DNA of 64,000 bases from the NCBI RefSeq assembly GCF_900111775.1, contig NZ_FOJJ01000023.1:124001-188000 (forward strand), written 5' to 3'. Positions 53,712-61,951 of this stretch are shown one piece after another. The stretch's first letter is position 1, and the number at the start of each line of letters is the position of its first letter. The notes below the pieces were generated by a model. That model had not been told where the DNA came from and searched no databases. It saw only the letters and a list, made by a program, of their open reading frames with translations. The DNA is from Desulfuromonas acetexigens. GTDB taxonomy: Bacteria; Desulfobacterota; Desulfuromonadia; Desulfuromonadales; Trichloromonadaceae. The translations under genes were made by a program, and so were the position numbers.

Positions 53712-56359
53712 GATTCCACCTCCTCGTCGTCAACAAGCGTTTCATCGATCCGGCAGAGGGGGGCGAGATCGCAGAACTTGCAGGCTTTATCCGGAGCCAC
53801 CGGCGCTACCGCCGCCCAGCCCCGGGCGAACTCCCCGCCCAGTTCGGCGAGCTGGTCCCGCCAGCGTTCGAGCAGCTCGGGCCAATCGTCCAGACCGGCC
53901 TTTTCCGCCGCTTTCGACCCGGCAAAGGCGGTAATCTTGGGGAGCAGATCGTCCGCCGCCGCCACCCCCTTGAACAGGCAGTCTCCGCGCCGCACCTGGG
54001 CGATGGCCAGGGCGCGCAGACGTTCCTCCGTCTCATCCCCGGCATAGACCGGCAGTTGCGGTTCGAGCAGGCGCTCGCCGAGGAGGTCGTTGAGATCGAC
54101 CCGACCGGTCTTGTAGTCGAGGATCAGCCGCCCGCCGTCGGGGAGGAGATCGAGCCGGTCGATCTGGGTGTCGATGGTCAGGGGACCGCACAGGACGGTG
54201 CGCTTCTCCTCCAGGCCGTGGACAGCGAAGGGGGTCCGCCCCTTCTCCCCCTCCAGCCATTCCCGCACCAGGGCGCGCAGCCGTTTTCCCTCGATCAGGC
54301 AGAGGGGGGACTGAGCCTCTTCACCGAAGCGCTCGCGCAGAACCGTCTCTACCGTCCCCGCGATGCGCCCGTCCAGCTCCTTCTCGCTCAGGGCGAGCAG
54401 GGCCGCCTGGTCGCCGGTCTCGCGCCAGAAGCTTTCCAGCGTCCGATGGAGCAGGCTGCCGCGGGTGGCGGCATCGAGCCCCGGTTCGGGATGCTCCAAG
54501 CCCCGGGCCGCCAGGCGATGGTGGGCGAAGGCGCGGAAGGGGCAAAGGGCCTGATCCTTGAGAATCGCCGTGCCGCCGACGGCGCGGGCGGCGGCGAGGG
54601 GCGGCCCGGTTTCGTCGCAGAGCGTTTCCAGCGGCGGCGAAATCCCTTCCAGCACCGCCAGGGGAGCGGCGCTCTCGGCCAAAAGGGGCAGTCCTTCGGA
54701 GAAATCGAGAATCAGGCTGCTGGGGCGCAGCTCCACATCCCCCTCTTTCAGGGGATGGCTGAAAACTACCTTCGGCGCCGAAGAGGAAAGGCGGTCGCGG
54801 AGCGCGCGGGCAAAGGTCAGCTCCCGCTCGGCCCCGGCATGGGGCATATCGCAAGCGACTTGCAGGGGAACGGGGAGAAAGGGATTGGGCCGGGCCGGAG
54901 CGGGGAAGATCTCGTCCGTCAAGCCCATGACCCAGAGATGATCGAACTGAAGCCCCGCCGATTCGAGGAGGCCGAGCACCTGCACCGGACCGTCCGGGGT
55001 CTCGGGCTGAAAAGTGGTCTCCCGGGCCAGGCGGCGCAACAGATCAAGGGCGGCATCGCGTTCGAGAAGGCCGGAGACCGGCTCCAGCTCGATCACCGCC
55101 GGCAGCAGGCGCTCTTTCCAGACCTTGAGCGCCTGAAATTCCAGGCTCCCCAGGGGGCGCTCCCCGGGCCAGCCGACTGCCGACAGCAGCTCGCCAAAGG
55201 CCGCCATCCACTCACCGAGGGGCCGCCGCCGACTGCCGCCGCGAGCGGCCAACGTCGCGAGGATGGCGGAAAACTCGGGCGCCGAAGCGGCGATTTCCGC
55301 CGGCGGATGGGCCAGGCTGAAGCTCTCCCGGCGACCGGCGCGCAGCTTGCGGTCGCAGCGGGCACGGGCCGCCCCTTCCCGCTGGGCGCCGCCGAGATAG
55401 GGACTGCGCAGAAAAAAACTCAGGCTGTCGAGGGAAAGACGGCCGGAAGCGGCGAGAAGGTCGAGAGCCGCCGTCACCAGCCCCTGTTCGGCGAGGGGGG
55501 AACCGAGGGAGAGGTTGAAGCGCTCTTCCGTTCCCTCCAGGTCGATGAGGGAGTCGGGAGCGAGTTCCTCGCGCAAGACCCGCTCTACCAGTCGGCGACG
55601 CTGCTGCAAGTCGGCCACCACCACGCCGATGCGCGGGGCACCTTCTTCCAGCAGGCGGCGCGCCCAGCGGGCCGCCAGGCGCACCTCATCCTCAGCATCG
55701 AGAGCCGCCGTCCGCAGGCAGTCACCGGGCACGGACAAGATCCCGGACCATGCCGTCACCCGGCACCCCGCCTCTTCGAGGGCGGTGCACAGGCGGGTCA
55801 GACGCGGCGGGGGATCGTCGAAGCCGGCGACGAAGACCTGCTCGGGAGGCAGCAGCCGCCCGTCCGCCAGGGCGGCACAGATTCGTTCCGGCAGCAGGAC
55901 GGAATCGCTCCAGTCGCCCCGCCGACAGGCGTCGAGATAGGCTCCGCGCCAGCGCAAAAAGGCGCGGTGGTCCTCGCTCAAGGGATAGCTCGCAAGATCG
56001 GCGCCGTACTCCACCAGCAGCCGGTGCGCTTCCTGGGCGCGGCGGGCGCTGGCCGGCACCTGCAGCAGGGCGAGTTCCGAACCGGCGACCTCGGCCTCGA
56101 TCACCCGCTCCCAGAGATAGAGGGACGCGCCTTCCGACAGCAGCCCGGCATCCTCGTCCAGCTCCCCGGCGCAACGCAGCAGCCAGGTATCGAGGCCGTA
56201 GATTTTCGGCGTCCCCCAGACCTCTCGTCCGGAGTCCGACATCCAGTGGTCGAAGCGCTCACGCAGGGCGCGGGCGAGGCGCTTGTTGACGGTCAGAACC
56301 AGCGCCCCCTGCGCCAGGGCACGCCCCAATATTTCAAAAGATGCTGACGGTTCGGTCAT
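53708..56359 (-). CDS. AddB-like PD-(D/E)XK nuclease subunit
   Basis: The 883-aa protein has a helicase-like N-terminal half without a Walker A motif, then QFDHLWVMGLTDEIFPAPARPNPFLP, and a C-terminal PD-(D/E)XK nuclease: HRTLESFWRE, IDTQIDRLDLLPDGGRLILDYKTGR with Asp and DYK. Cys residues in LCPFRAF (before the nuclease) and CKFCDLAPLC (at the end) match the four-Cys Fe-S cage of AddB-type nucleases. It probably binds Chi-like signals or cuts the other strand. It is much shorter than B. subtilis AddB (about 1160 aa). Confidence 0.82.
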   Translation of the reverse strand: MTEPSASFEILGRALAQGALVLTVNKRLARALRERFDHWMSDSGREVWGTPKIYGLDTWLLRCAGELDEDAGLLSEGASLYLWERVIEAEVAGSELALLQVPASARRAQEAHRLLVEYGADLASYPLSEDHRAFLRWRGAYLDACRRGDWSDSVLLPERICAALADGRLLPPEQVFVAGFDDPPPRLTRLCTALEEAGCRVTAWSGILSVPGDCLRTAALDAEDEVRLAARWARRLLEEGAPRIGVVVADLQQRRRLVERVLREELAPDSLIDLEGTEERFNLSLGSPLAEQGLVTAALDLLAASGRLSLDSLSFFLRSPYLGGAQREGAARARCDRKLRAGRRESFSLAHPPAEIAASAPEFSAILATLAARGGSRRRPLGEWMAAFGELLSAVGWPGERPLGSLEFQALKVWKERLLPAVIELEPVSGLLERDAALDLLRRLARETTFQPETPDGPVQVLGLLESAGLQFDHLWVMGLTDEIFPAPARPNPFLPVPLQVACDMPHAGAERELTFARALRDRLSSSAPKVVFSHPLKEGDVELRPSSLILDFSEGLPLLAESAAPLAVLEGISPPLETLCDETGPPLAAARAVGGTAILKDQALCPFRAFAHHRLAARGLEHPEPGLDAATRGSLLHRTLESFWRETGDQAALLALSEKELDGRIAGTVETVLRERFGEEAQSPLCLIEGKRLRALVREWLEGEKGRTPFAVHGLEEKRTVLCGPLTIDTQIDRLDLLPDGGRLILDYKTGRVDLNDLLGERLLEPQLPVYAGDETEERLRALAIAQVRRGDCLFKGVAAADDLLPKITAFAGSKAAEKAGLDDWPELLERWRDQLAELGGEFARGWAAVAPVAPDKACKFCDLAPLCRIDETLVDDEEVES

Positions 56360-56447
56360 CGCGGCCCTCTCTCCAGGAAATGCTCTGCAGCATACCCCGG
56401 TGAAGGACGAGGGCCAAGGAGAAATGACGGAAGCCGGAGGGGAGGAT

Positions 56448-56690
56448 TCAGCGAGAGGAGGATTCGTCCATCGGGGCGAACTTCTCCACCAGCCACTTGA
56501 TCAGCAGCAGCAGAATCGGCGTCCCATGCATGAACAGGTCGAAGATGTCGAGAGGACGGGTCAAGGTGCCTTGAAAGAGCATCCGGATCTTTTCGAAGAG
56601 GTGCGGTTCCGGCACAAAGGGAGAGAGGCCGAGAATGACGGCCAGGATCGCGAGGGTGGAATAAGGCATTTGGGCGAGCAGACGACGCAT
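56448..56690 (-). CDS. Small conserved membrane protein of unknown role
   Basis: The 80-aa protein reads MRRLLAQMPYSTLAILAVILGLSPFVPEPHLFEKIRMLFQGTL and has two hydrophobic segments (11-27 and 51-66) around a PFVPEPHLFEKIRML loop. Similar proteins are common in Geobacter relatives, some carrying an RND-transporter label, from general recollection; that label is not supported by the sequence. It may be a small inner-membrane protein. It lies 34 bases before a shared terminator. Confidence 0.65.
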   Translation of the reverse strand: MRRLLAQMPYSTLAILAVILGLSPFVPEPHLFEKIRMLFQGTLTRPLDIFDLFMHGTPILLLLIKWLVEKFAPMDESSSR

Positions 56691-56720
56691 GATAAATCCT
56701 GGGGATTTGGGGGCTGATAA

Positions 56721-56760
56721 AAACCCCCGAGCGGAGGAGCCAGGCCGGGCCGCTCGGGGG
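56721..56760 (-). terminator. Terminator after the cytochrome operon
   Basis: An 11-bp perfect stem (CCCCCGAGCGG, 56724-56734, with CCGCTCGGGGG, 56750-56760) is followed on the minus strand by TTTTTATC. Confidence 0.8.
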
Positions 56761-56848
56761 TATCTCTTTAGCTCTTTGTTACAGCACCTTCGCTACACGA
56801 GGCTGAGGGCGACGCCGCAGATGGGCGTTTTTCCTCAGCCTCACTTCT

Positions 56849-57256
56849 TTAGTGTTTGCCCGGCGCCAGCGGCACATTCCGCCGTTCCCAAGCGATATAG
56901 GCTTCGAGGGCGAGCATCTCCGGGGTGTCGAAACCGAGATCGACCCCTTCCAGCGGATTGCGGATGCACCAGTTGATCATGTGCCGCAGCTCGGCGACCT
57001 TGCCGATCTGTTTCTGGAATTTCGGGTAGGTTTCGGGATGGGTGTTGGCGGCGTTGGGGTGGCACTGGGCGCAGGCCACGCCGTTGCTCCCCAGATCGGC
57101 GCTCACCCACAGATTCCTTCCCGTCTCCACCACCGACTGGTACTCCCCTTCCCAGCGTTTCAGGTCGGCCTCGGTGAATTCGTCGGCCAGGGCGGGAAGA
57201 GCCGCGCCACACAGCAGCAGCCCCAGGATGAGGGCGGTCAGCTTCACAGCTTTCAT
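56849..57256 (-). CDS. Exported monohaem c-type cytochrome
   Basis: The 135-aa protein has a signal peptide (residues 1-24, ending ALADE) and one haem-binding motif CAQCH (Cys62, Cys65, His66); the axial ligand may be Met93 in RHMINWCIRNPLEGVDLGF. The C-terminal PEMLALEAYIAWERRN resembles the cytochrome domains of SoxX-type and thiosulfate dehydrogenase proteins. It would work in the periplasm. It is last in the order CCP, phosphoesterase, cytochrome (gap 21 bases), so it may be the electron donor of the dihaem peroxidase. Confidence 0.85.
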   Translation of the reverse strand: MKAVKLTALILGLLLCGAALPALADEFTEADLKRWEGEYQSVVETGRNLWVSADLGSNGVACAQCHPNAANTHPETYPKFQKQIGKVAELRHMINWCIRNPLEGVDLGFDTPEMLALEAYIAWERRNVPLAPGKH

Positions 57257-57277
57257 TATCGCGTCTCCTTCTATTTA

Positions 57278-58351
57278 TCAGTAGTGGGTTTGAGCCGGAA
57301 TCCGTGTGTCCTCGGCCTGATAGGTCACATCCTCGGGGCGGCCGGTTTTCGGGTTATAGCGGACCGTGCGCGTGGCGTTGTTGTAAAGGGTGAAGGTCAT
57401 ATCCACGTTCCCCGAATTCATGTTGATGAACTGCCAGCCGGTGGCGTCCCGCTCGAAGAAAGGATCGGCCCTATTCATCGGTACCGTCATCTTCGGCAGC
57501 AGGCTCTCGGCCTGGGCGTAGCTCTGGGGATAGGGCCAGGGCCAGGCGGTGGCCATCACCGCGTTGAAGCTGATGTTGCCGATCTGGTTGTACTGAATCT
57601 GATGCACATGGCCGTAGATAACGTTGACCTTGTCGAAGGGCTTGAGCAGCGCCTGGATCTCTTCGGCATCCTCGGTCCAGAAGTTCCAACCTTTGTAGAT
57701 CTTCTGCAGGGGGGAATGGGAGAGAACCACCAGCGGCGTCTTTTTATCGACCTTGTCGAGATCGTCTTTCAGCCACTTGCGCTGAACCTCACCAACCATG
57801 AAAGGGGAGCCGTTGGGGTTGTCGAGCCCGGCCATCTCCAGCATGCGCTGCTCGGCGGTCGGCCAGCGGTTGTAGGTCCAGTCGTCGTAGGTGCGCACGC
57901 TGTTGAGAACGATGAAGTGCACCCCCTTGTGATCGAAGCTGTAATACTGGGGACCAAAGAGTTTTTCCCAGTATTCGCCCATGTCGAGGTAGTAGTCGTG
58001 CTCGCCCATGACGTAGTGGGTCTTGTAGCGCAGGGCCGACATGATCTCGGCGCCGTGGTCGAGTTCGGGCTTGGTGCCGAGTTGGGCAAGGTCGCCGCCG
58101 AAGAGAACGAAGTCGGGCTTGGGATTGAGCAGATTGGTTTCAGCGACGGCGCGGATCAGGCCGCGATCCCAGTTGCGCACGAACTTGTTGCCGGAGATGT
58201 GCTGAATATGGGCATCGGAAATATAGGCGAAGGTGAAGTTCTGACTGCTGTCGGCGAAGGCCAGCTCGACCAAGTTGATCGGCAGACTGGCGGCCAGGGC
58301 CAGGGCGCCGGCCCCCTTGAGAAAGTCGCGACGATGAATGGCTTTGTTCAT
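57278..58351 (-). CDS. Tat-exported metallophosphoesterase
   Basis: The 357-aa protein starts with a twin-arginine signal (HRRDFLKGAGALALAASLP), so it is exported folded. The calcineurin-like domain follows: FAYISDAHIQHI, VLFGGDLAQLG, MGEHDYY, VVLSHSPL and VIYGHVHQIQYNQ, which give the usual metal ligands. A C-terminal beta region (FINMNSGNVDMTFTLYNN) has no clear match. The substrate is unknown; in this set it may act on a phosphorylated small molecule. It lies between the peroxidase gene (12-base gap) and the cytochrome gene (21-base gap). Confidence 0.88.
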   Translation of the reverse strand: MNKAIHRRDFLKGAGALALAASLPINLVELAFADSSQNFTFAYISDAHIQHISGNKFVRNWDRGLIRAVAETNLLNPKPDFVLFGGDLAQLGTKPELDHGAEIMSALRYKTHYVMGEHDYYLDMGEYWEKLFGPQYYSFDHKGVHFIVLNSVRTYDDWTYNRWPTAEQRMLEMAGLDNPNGSPFMVGEVQRKWLKDDLDKVDKKTPLVVLSHSPLQKIYKGWNFWTEDAEEIQALLKPFDKVNVIYGHVHQIQYNQIGNISFNAVMATAWPWPYPQSYAQAESLLPKMTVPMNRADPFFERDATGWQFINMNSGNVDMTFTLYNNATRTVRYNPKTGRPEDVTYQAEDTRIPAQTHY

Positions 58352-58363
58352 GGGGATCTCCTC

Positions 58364-59491
58364 TTAGTTCCGCTCGGCCGAAGCCGTCTGGACAAATTGG
58401 GGGCTGGTCAGGGTTTCCATGAAGGCCACCAGGTCATCGATCTGCTGCTCACTGAGATTCAACGGGCGGATGCCACCGCTGAGGAAAGCGTTGACCTGCT
58501 CTCCTTCCTTGCTGAAGCCGCCATTGTTGTAATGAACGACCACGTCGCGCAGGGTCGCCAAGCTGCCGTCGTGCATGTAGGGGGCGGTCAGGGCGATGTT
58601 GCGCAGGGTCGAGGTTTTGAAGGCGCCCATGTCGTCGAACTGATCCGTTATGGCGAAACGCCCCAACTCCGAGGTCTTGCTGTCGGTGAGCACGGCGACG
58701 TCCACATCGATCCCTTCGGCCTTGGCCTTGAGAAAGGCGCCGGCCAGTTCGGGAACTTCCTGCTGGATGTTGTTGATGCCGACACCGATGTTGTGGAAGC
58801 GGTTGTCGGTGAAGAGGGCCTGGGTCTGTTCGATAACGTGGCAGGAAACGCAGCGCCCCTGGCCGATGAAGACCTCAAAGCCGCGCTTGGCGGCGGTACT
58901 CATGCCGCGGCCGTCCCCGGCGAAATACCAGCGGTCGAAGGGGGTATCGCCGGCGACGATGGTCCGCTCGAAGGCGGCGATGGCCTGAATGACCTCGGTC
59001 AGGGTGATCTGCTCACCGCTCTTGCCGAAAACCTGCTGAAAGGCCGCGACGTACTCGGGATCGTTGCGCACGATGGCCAGAATCGGCTCATGGTTCGCCA
59101 ACCCCATTTCCACGGGATTGACGAAGGGATGAATGGACTGGTCTTCCAGGTCCGGAGAGCGTCCGTCCCAGAAGAGGGTGGTGTAATAAGCCGAGTTGAT
59201 GACCGTCGGCGCGTTGCGGGTGCCGGTCAACTTCTCGATCCCCTCGGAAACCTTGAGGGGGCTGTCGGTAAAGGCCTTCTGCACATCGTGGCAGGTGGCG
59301 CAACTCACCTCGCCGGTAGAACTGAAGCGTTGGTCGTGAAAGAGCTTGTCGCCAAGGGCGATCTTTTCCGGGGTCTGGGGATTGTTTTCCGGCACCGGCA
59401 CCGGCGGCAGCCCGAGCAGGGCCTGCTCCGCCCGGGTCAGCCCCGGCGCCAGCAGCATCAGGCAGAGCGCCCAACCTAGCAGTCGTCTCAT
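58364..59491 (-). CDS. Dihaem cytochrome c peroxidase family protein
   Basis: The 375-aa protein starts at ATG 59491, with GGAGGAAAG upstream, and has a signal peptide (RRLLGWALCLMLLAPGLTRA). Two haem motifs are present, CATCH (Cys64, Cys67) and CVSCH (Cys214, Cys217), and a probable Met ligand is in APYMHDGSLATLRDVVVHYNNGG (Met306), as in CcpA peroxidases and unlike MauG. It should reduce peroxide with electrons from cytochromes. It is the first gene of the exported redox set, divergent from the NrfD-like gene. Confidence 0.9.
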   Translation of the reverse strand: MRRLLGWALCLMLLAPGLTRAEQALLGLPPVPVPENNPQTPEKIALGDKLFHDQRFSSTGEVSCATCHDVQKAFTDSPLKVSEGIEKLTGTRNAPTVINSAYYTTLFWDGRSPDLEDQSIHPFVNPVEMGLANHEPILAIVRNDPEYVAAFQQVFGKSGEQITLTEVIQAIAAFERTIVAGDTPFDRWYFAGDGRGMSTAAKRGFEVFIGQGRCVSCHVIEQTQALFTDNRFHNIGVGINNIQQEVPELAGAFLKAKAEGIDVDVAVLTDSKTSELGRFAITDQFDDMGAFKTSTLRNIALTAPYMHDGSLATLRDVVVHYNNGGFSKEGEQVNAFLSGGIRPLNLSEQQIDDLVAFMETLTSPQFVQTASAERN

Positions 59492-60006
59492 AATCTTTCC
59501 TCCTCGCGATGTTATGGACAGGGTTATCGAAAAACCGCTTTTTCCGACGGAACGGGCAAGGTCCAAACGGGTCATTTTCATTCGACGGTGTTGAATTATA
59601 CCAGAGACTGTCTCGATTCAAGTGCGACCGGAATAATTTCGGTAACACCCTCCCCCGCCCCGACAAACGGCCTCTCCCTGACCCTGGCCAAAAGACCGAC
59701 ATTGTGCCGTCATTTGCCGTAGCGCCTCTTCGACACATCGCGCAGCTTTACCTGAACAGACAATCACATTTTTTGTGAGAAAAAGAATTCATGTTAATTT
59801 TACGGCACATTATGAGATTAATCCGACGCATTAATCAGAATATATCGGCAGCAGGTACGGCTTTTGCTCTAGGCCAAACTATTCAATACTCACTATCTAC
59901 CGTAATTAATATGAACTCAATTTTTAATTAATTATCGGACTTTCCCCCGATTGAAAAAACGGCCAAAATCCGGCACCGTAAAACTCCCACCCAGGAGGAG
60001 ACAATC
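59492..60006. other. Divergent intergenic region with candidate RpoN promoter
   Basis: 515 bases lie between the divergent peroxidase and NrfD-like genes; the right half is AT-rich with repeated TTAAT/ATTAA. A GG-N10-GC element (GG 59854-59855, GC 59866-59867; CAGGTACGGCTTTTGCT) resembles a sigma-54 -24/-12 promoter on the plus strand. No RNA gene or ORF was recognised. Confidence 0.45.
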
Positions 60007-61233
60007 ATGCTTAAAATCGGCACTTCACCCAAGGAAAGCAAATGGTTTCTCCTGCTCGGAGGGGGCATGCTCATCGGCCTGACGGCAGTGATCGCCGTCT
60101 TTACCCTGGGACACAGCCATGTCTACAACACCAGTCGCGAGGTTCCCTGGGGCATTCTCATCTCCAGCTATGTCTTCTTCGCCGTCTCCTGCTCAGGCCT
60201 GTGCCTGATCTCCAGCCTCGGGCATGTCTTCGGCATCGAGCAGTTCCACGCCTCGGCCCGCCGGGCAATCATCCTCGCCATCATCATGCTGGTCTGCGGT
60301 TTCGGGGTCATCGCCATGGAACTGGAAAAGCCCTTTGCCCTGGTGATCTACGCCGTTCTCAGCCCCAATCTGGAATCGCCCATCTGGTGGATGGGCGCGC
60401 TCTACGGCGTCTATTTGGTGGTTTTGGTCATTGAGTTTTACTACTGCATGCAGGCCAACCGCGTCGGCGCTTTTTACACCGGCCTGGTCGGTTTCATTCT
60501 CGCCATCGCCGCCCCTTCCAACCTCGGCGGCGTCTTCGGACTCCTTTCCGCCCGCCCCTTCTGGAGCGGCGTCTTCTCCCCCGTCTATCTGGTGGTGACC
60601 GCCCTGATCTCGGGCACGGCATTGATGGGCTTGGTGCATTACCTCAAGGTGCGCTGCCGCGATCTCGATTTCTGCGGGCACGACCGCAACTACCTCTTCC
60701 TCCTCGGCCGCATCCTCGCCCTGCTTCTCGGCATCCTCATGTTCCTGACCATCTGGCGGTTCATCTCCGGCCTCTACCAGCAGCAGGAAGGGATGTACGA
60801 AGCGCTGATGGTACTGCTGAAAGGCCCCTTGGCCTTTAACTTCTGGGTCTTCGAAGTGCTGCTCGGCATGCTCATCCCCTTCGCCATGATCCTCACCCCA
60901 TCCTTCCGCAGTCCCCTGGGGCTGACGGTGGCAAGCGTGCTCTCGCTGATCGGCATGTTCTTCATGCGTTACGATTTCGTCGTCGCCGGACAACTCGTGC
61001 CGGTCCGCGCCGGCACCACCGAAACCCTCGACGGACTGCTGCGGTACACCCCTTCCTTGGCGGAACTCGGCATCATTCTCGGCGGCTTCGCCCTCTGCCT
61101 CTTTCTCTACACTCTGGCCGAAAAGGTCTTCGACCTGGAAGTCCGCCACGTCCACCTGCCGGACGGCTCGACGGCGACAAGTTGCCAGGGTGTCGCCATC
61201 ACCGACGAAGAACTGGGCGCACATACCCACTGA
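60007..61233 (+). CDS. NrfD-like integral membrane quinol oxidoreductase
   Basis: The 408-aa protein has about ten hydrophobic segments. It matches the NrfD/PsrC family: HVYNTSREVPWGILISSYVFFAVSCSGLCLISSLGHVFG, GVIAMELEKPFALVIYAVLSPNLESPIWWMGALYGVYLVVLVIEFYY, and APSNLGGVFG. Such proteins exchange electrons with quinol, usually with an FeS subunit. No FeS, molybdopterin or cytochrome subunit gene follows it, so its partner may be the divergent exported redox set. GGAGGAGACAATC provides a strong RBS. Confidence 0.88.
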   Translation: MLKIGTSPKESKWFLLLGGGMLIGLTAVIAVFTLGHSHVYNTSREVPWGILISSYVFFAVSCSGLCLISSLGHVFGIEQFHASARRAIILAIIMLVCGFGVIAMELEKPFALVIYAVLSPNLESPIWWMGALYGVYLVVLVIEFYYCMQANRVGAFYTGLVGFILAIAAPSNLGGVFGLLSARPFWSGVFSPVYLVVTALISGTALMGLVHYLKVRCRDLDFCGHDRNYLFLLGRILALLLGILMFLTIWRFISGLYQQQEGMYEALMVLLKGPLAFNFWVFEVLLGMLIPFAMILTPSFRSPLGLTVASVLSLIGMFFMRYDFVVAGQLVPVRAGTTETLDGLLRYTPSLAELGIILGGFALCLFLYTLAEKVFDLEVRHVHLPDGSTATSCQGVAITDEELGAHTH

Positions 61234-61254
61234 GAAAAGCTCCACGAAATAATA

Positions 61255-61292
61255 CAAGCCGCCCGGCGGTAGAAGGCCGGGCGGCTTGAATT
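61255..61292 (+). terminator. Rho-independent terminator after the NrfD-like gene
   Basis: A 13-bp arm pair (61255-61267 and 61276-61288) is followed by AATTATT. It lies 21 bases past the stop. Confidence 0.85.
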
Positions 61293-61353
61293 ATTCTCGC
61301 TAAATCCTTACCACAGCGAAAGATTTACGTCTTGACCGCGAACACCTCCAGCG

Positions 61354-61456
61354 GTTAGGATGAAAACAAAAGGCAAACCATCCGAAAGGGTGGGACGCAA
61401 AGCCACTGGCCTAACTTCCCGGACGACGGTCGCGGAGAACAGGGCGGCAGGGTTGC
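61354..61456 (+). promoter_or_regulatory. GEMM-I cyclic dinucleotide riboswitch aptamer
   Basis: The core reads GGCAAACCATCCGAAAGG, then GTGGGACGCAAAGCC and GGCCTAAC, ending GGCAGGGTTGC. These match the GEMM-I (Vc2-type) c-di-GMP aptamer: GCAAACC, the GAAA tetraloop, GGGACGCAAAGCC with the A between the two G-binding strands, the CTAA tetraloop-receptor side, and the 3' GGGTT. The base equivalent to Vc2 G20 appears to be G, which favours c-di-GMP over 3',3'-cGAMP, but the numbering was done by eye. It lies 72 bases before the rod-like gene start. AGGGCGG (61441-61447) can also pair with CCGCCCT (61474-61480), so a switch is possible. Confidence 0.88.
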
Positions 61457-61528
61457 ACTCCTTCGAGTCCTTCCCGCCCTTCCCCCTCCCCGACGACCAT
61501 TGCTCGCATCCCTGCAAGGGAGGATTTC

Positions 61529-61870
61529 ATGATCAAAGCGCTCGATACCAGCATCCAGGGTCTGAAGGCCATGGAAACCCGCATGGCCGCCTCGGCCAAC
61601 AATCTCGCCAACGTCAATACCGAAGGATTCAAGAAGGATCGCGTCACCCTGAGCGAAACCGCCCAGGGCGGAATCAGGGCCGAGGTCGCCAAGGTCGACA
61701 CGCCGGGGGATGTGGTCGAGGATCGGGGAACAACGCGGGAACTCTCCAACGTCGACATGGCCGAGGAGATTGCCGGAACCATCCCGACCAAAGCCGCCTA
61801 CAGCGCCAACCTGAAGATGATTCAGGCCCAGGACGAACTGACCGGAACCCTGCTCAGCATCAAAAAATAG
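61529..61870 (+). CDS. Short flagellar-rod-like protein (FlgB/FlgC/FlgG family)
   Basis: The 113-aa protein begins IKALDTSIQGLKAMETRMAASANNLANVNTEGFKKDRV, the Flg_bb_rod motif with NNLANVNTEGFK, and ends with the C-terminal DMAEEIAGTIPTKAAYSANLKMIQAQDELTGTLLSIKK, as in FlgC/FlgE-type proteins. It is shorter than FlgC (about 135 aa) and there are no flagellar genes around. GGAGGATTTC precedes the ATG. Its expression should answer to the riboswitch upstream. Confidence 0.78.
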   Translation: MIKALDTSIQGLKAMETRMAASANNLANVNTEGFKKDRVTLSETAQGGIRAEVAKVDTPGDVVEDRGTTRELSNVDMAEEIAGTIPTKAAYSANLKMIQAQDELTGTLLSIKK

Positions 61871-61872
61871 CC

Positions 61873-61920
61873 AAAAAGGCGCGCCGAATAGGACGATCTT
61901 CCTCTTCAGCGCGCCTTTTT
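61873..61920. terminator. Bidirectional terminator
   Basis: AAAAAGGCGCGC (61873-61884) and GCGCGCCTTTTT (61909-61920) form a 12-bp perfect stem with a 24-base loop, with T tracts both ways; it serves the rod-like gene (+) and the metalloprotease gene (-). Confidence 0.8.
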
Positions 61921-61951
61921 AGCCACCCTTCCCTGCCTTTTTCCTTTTTCC

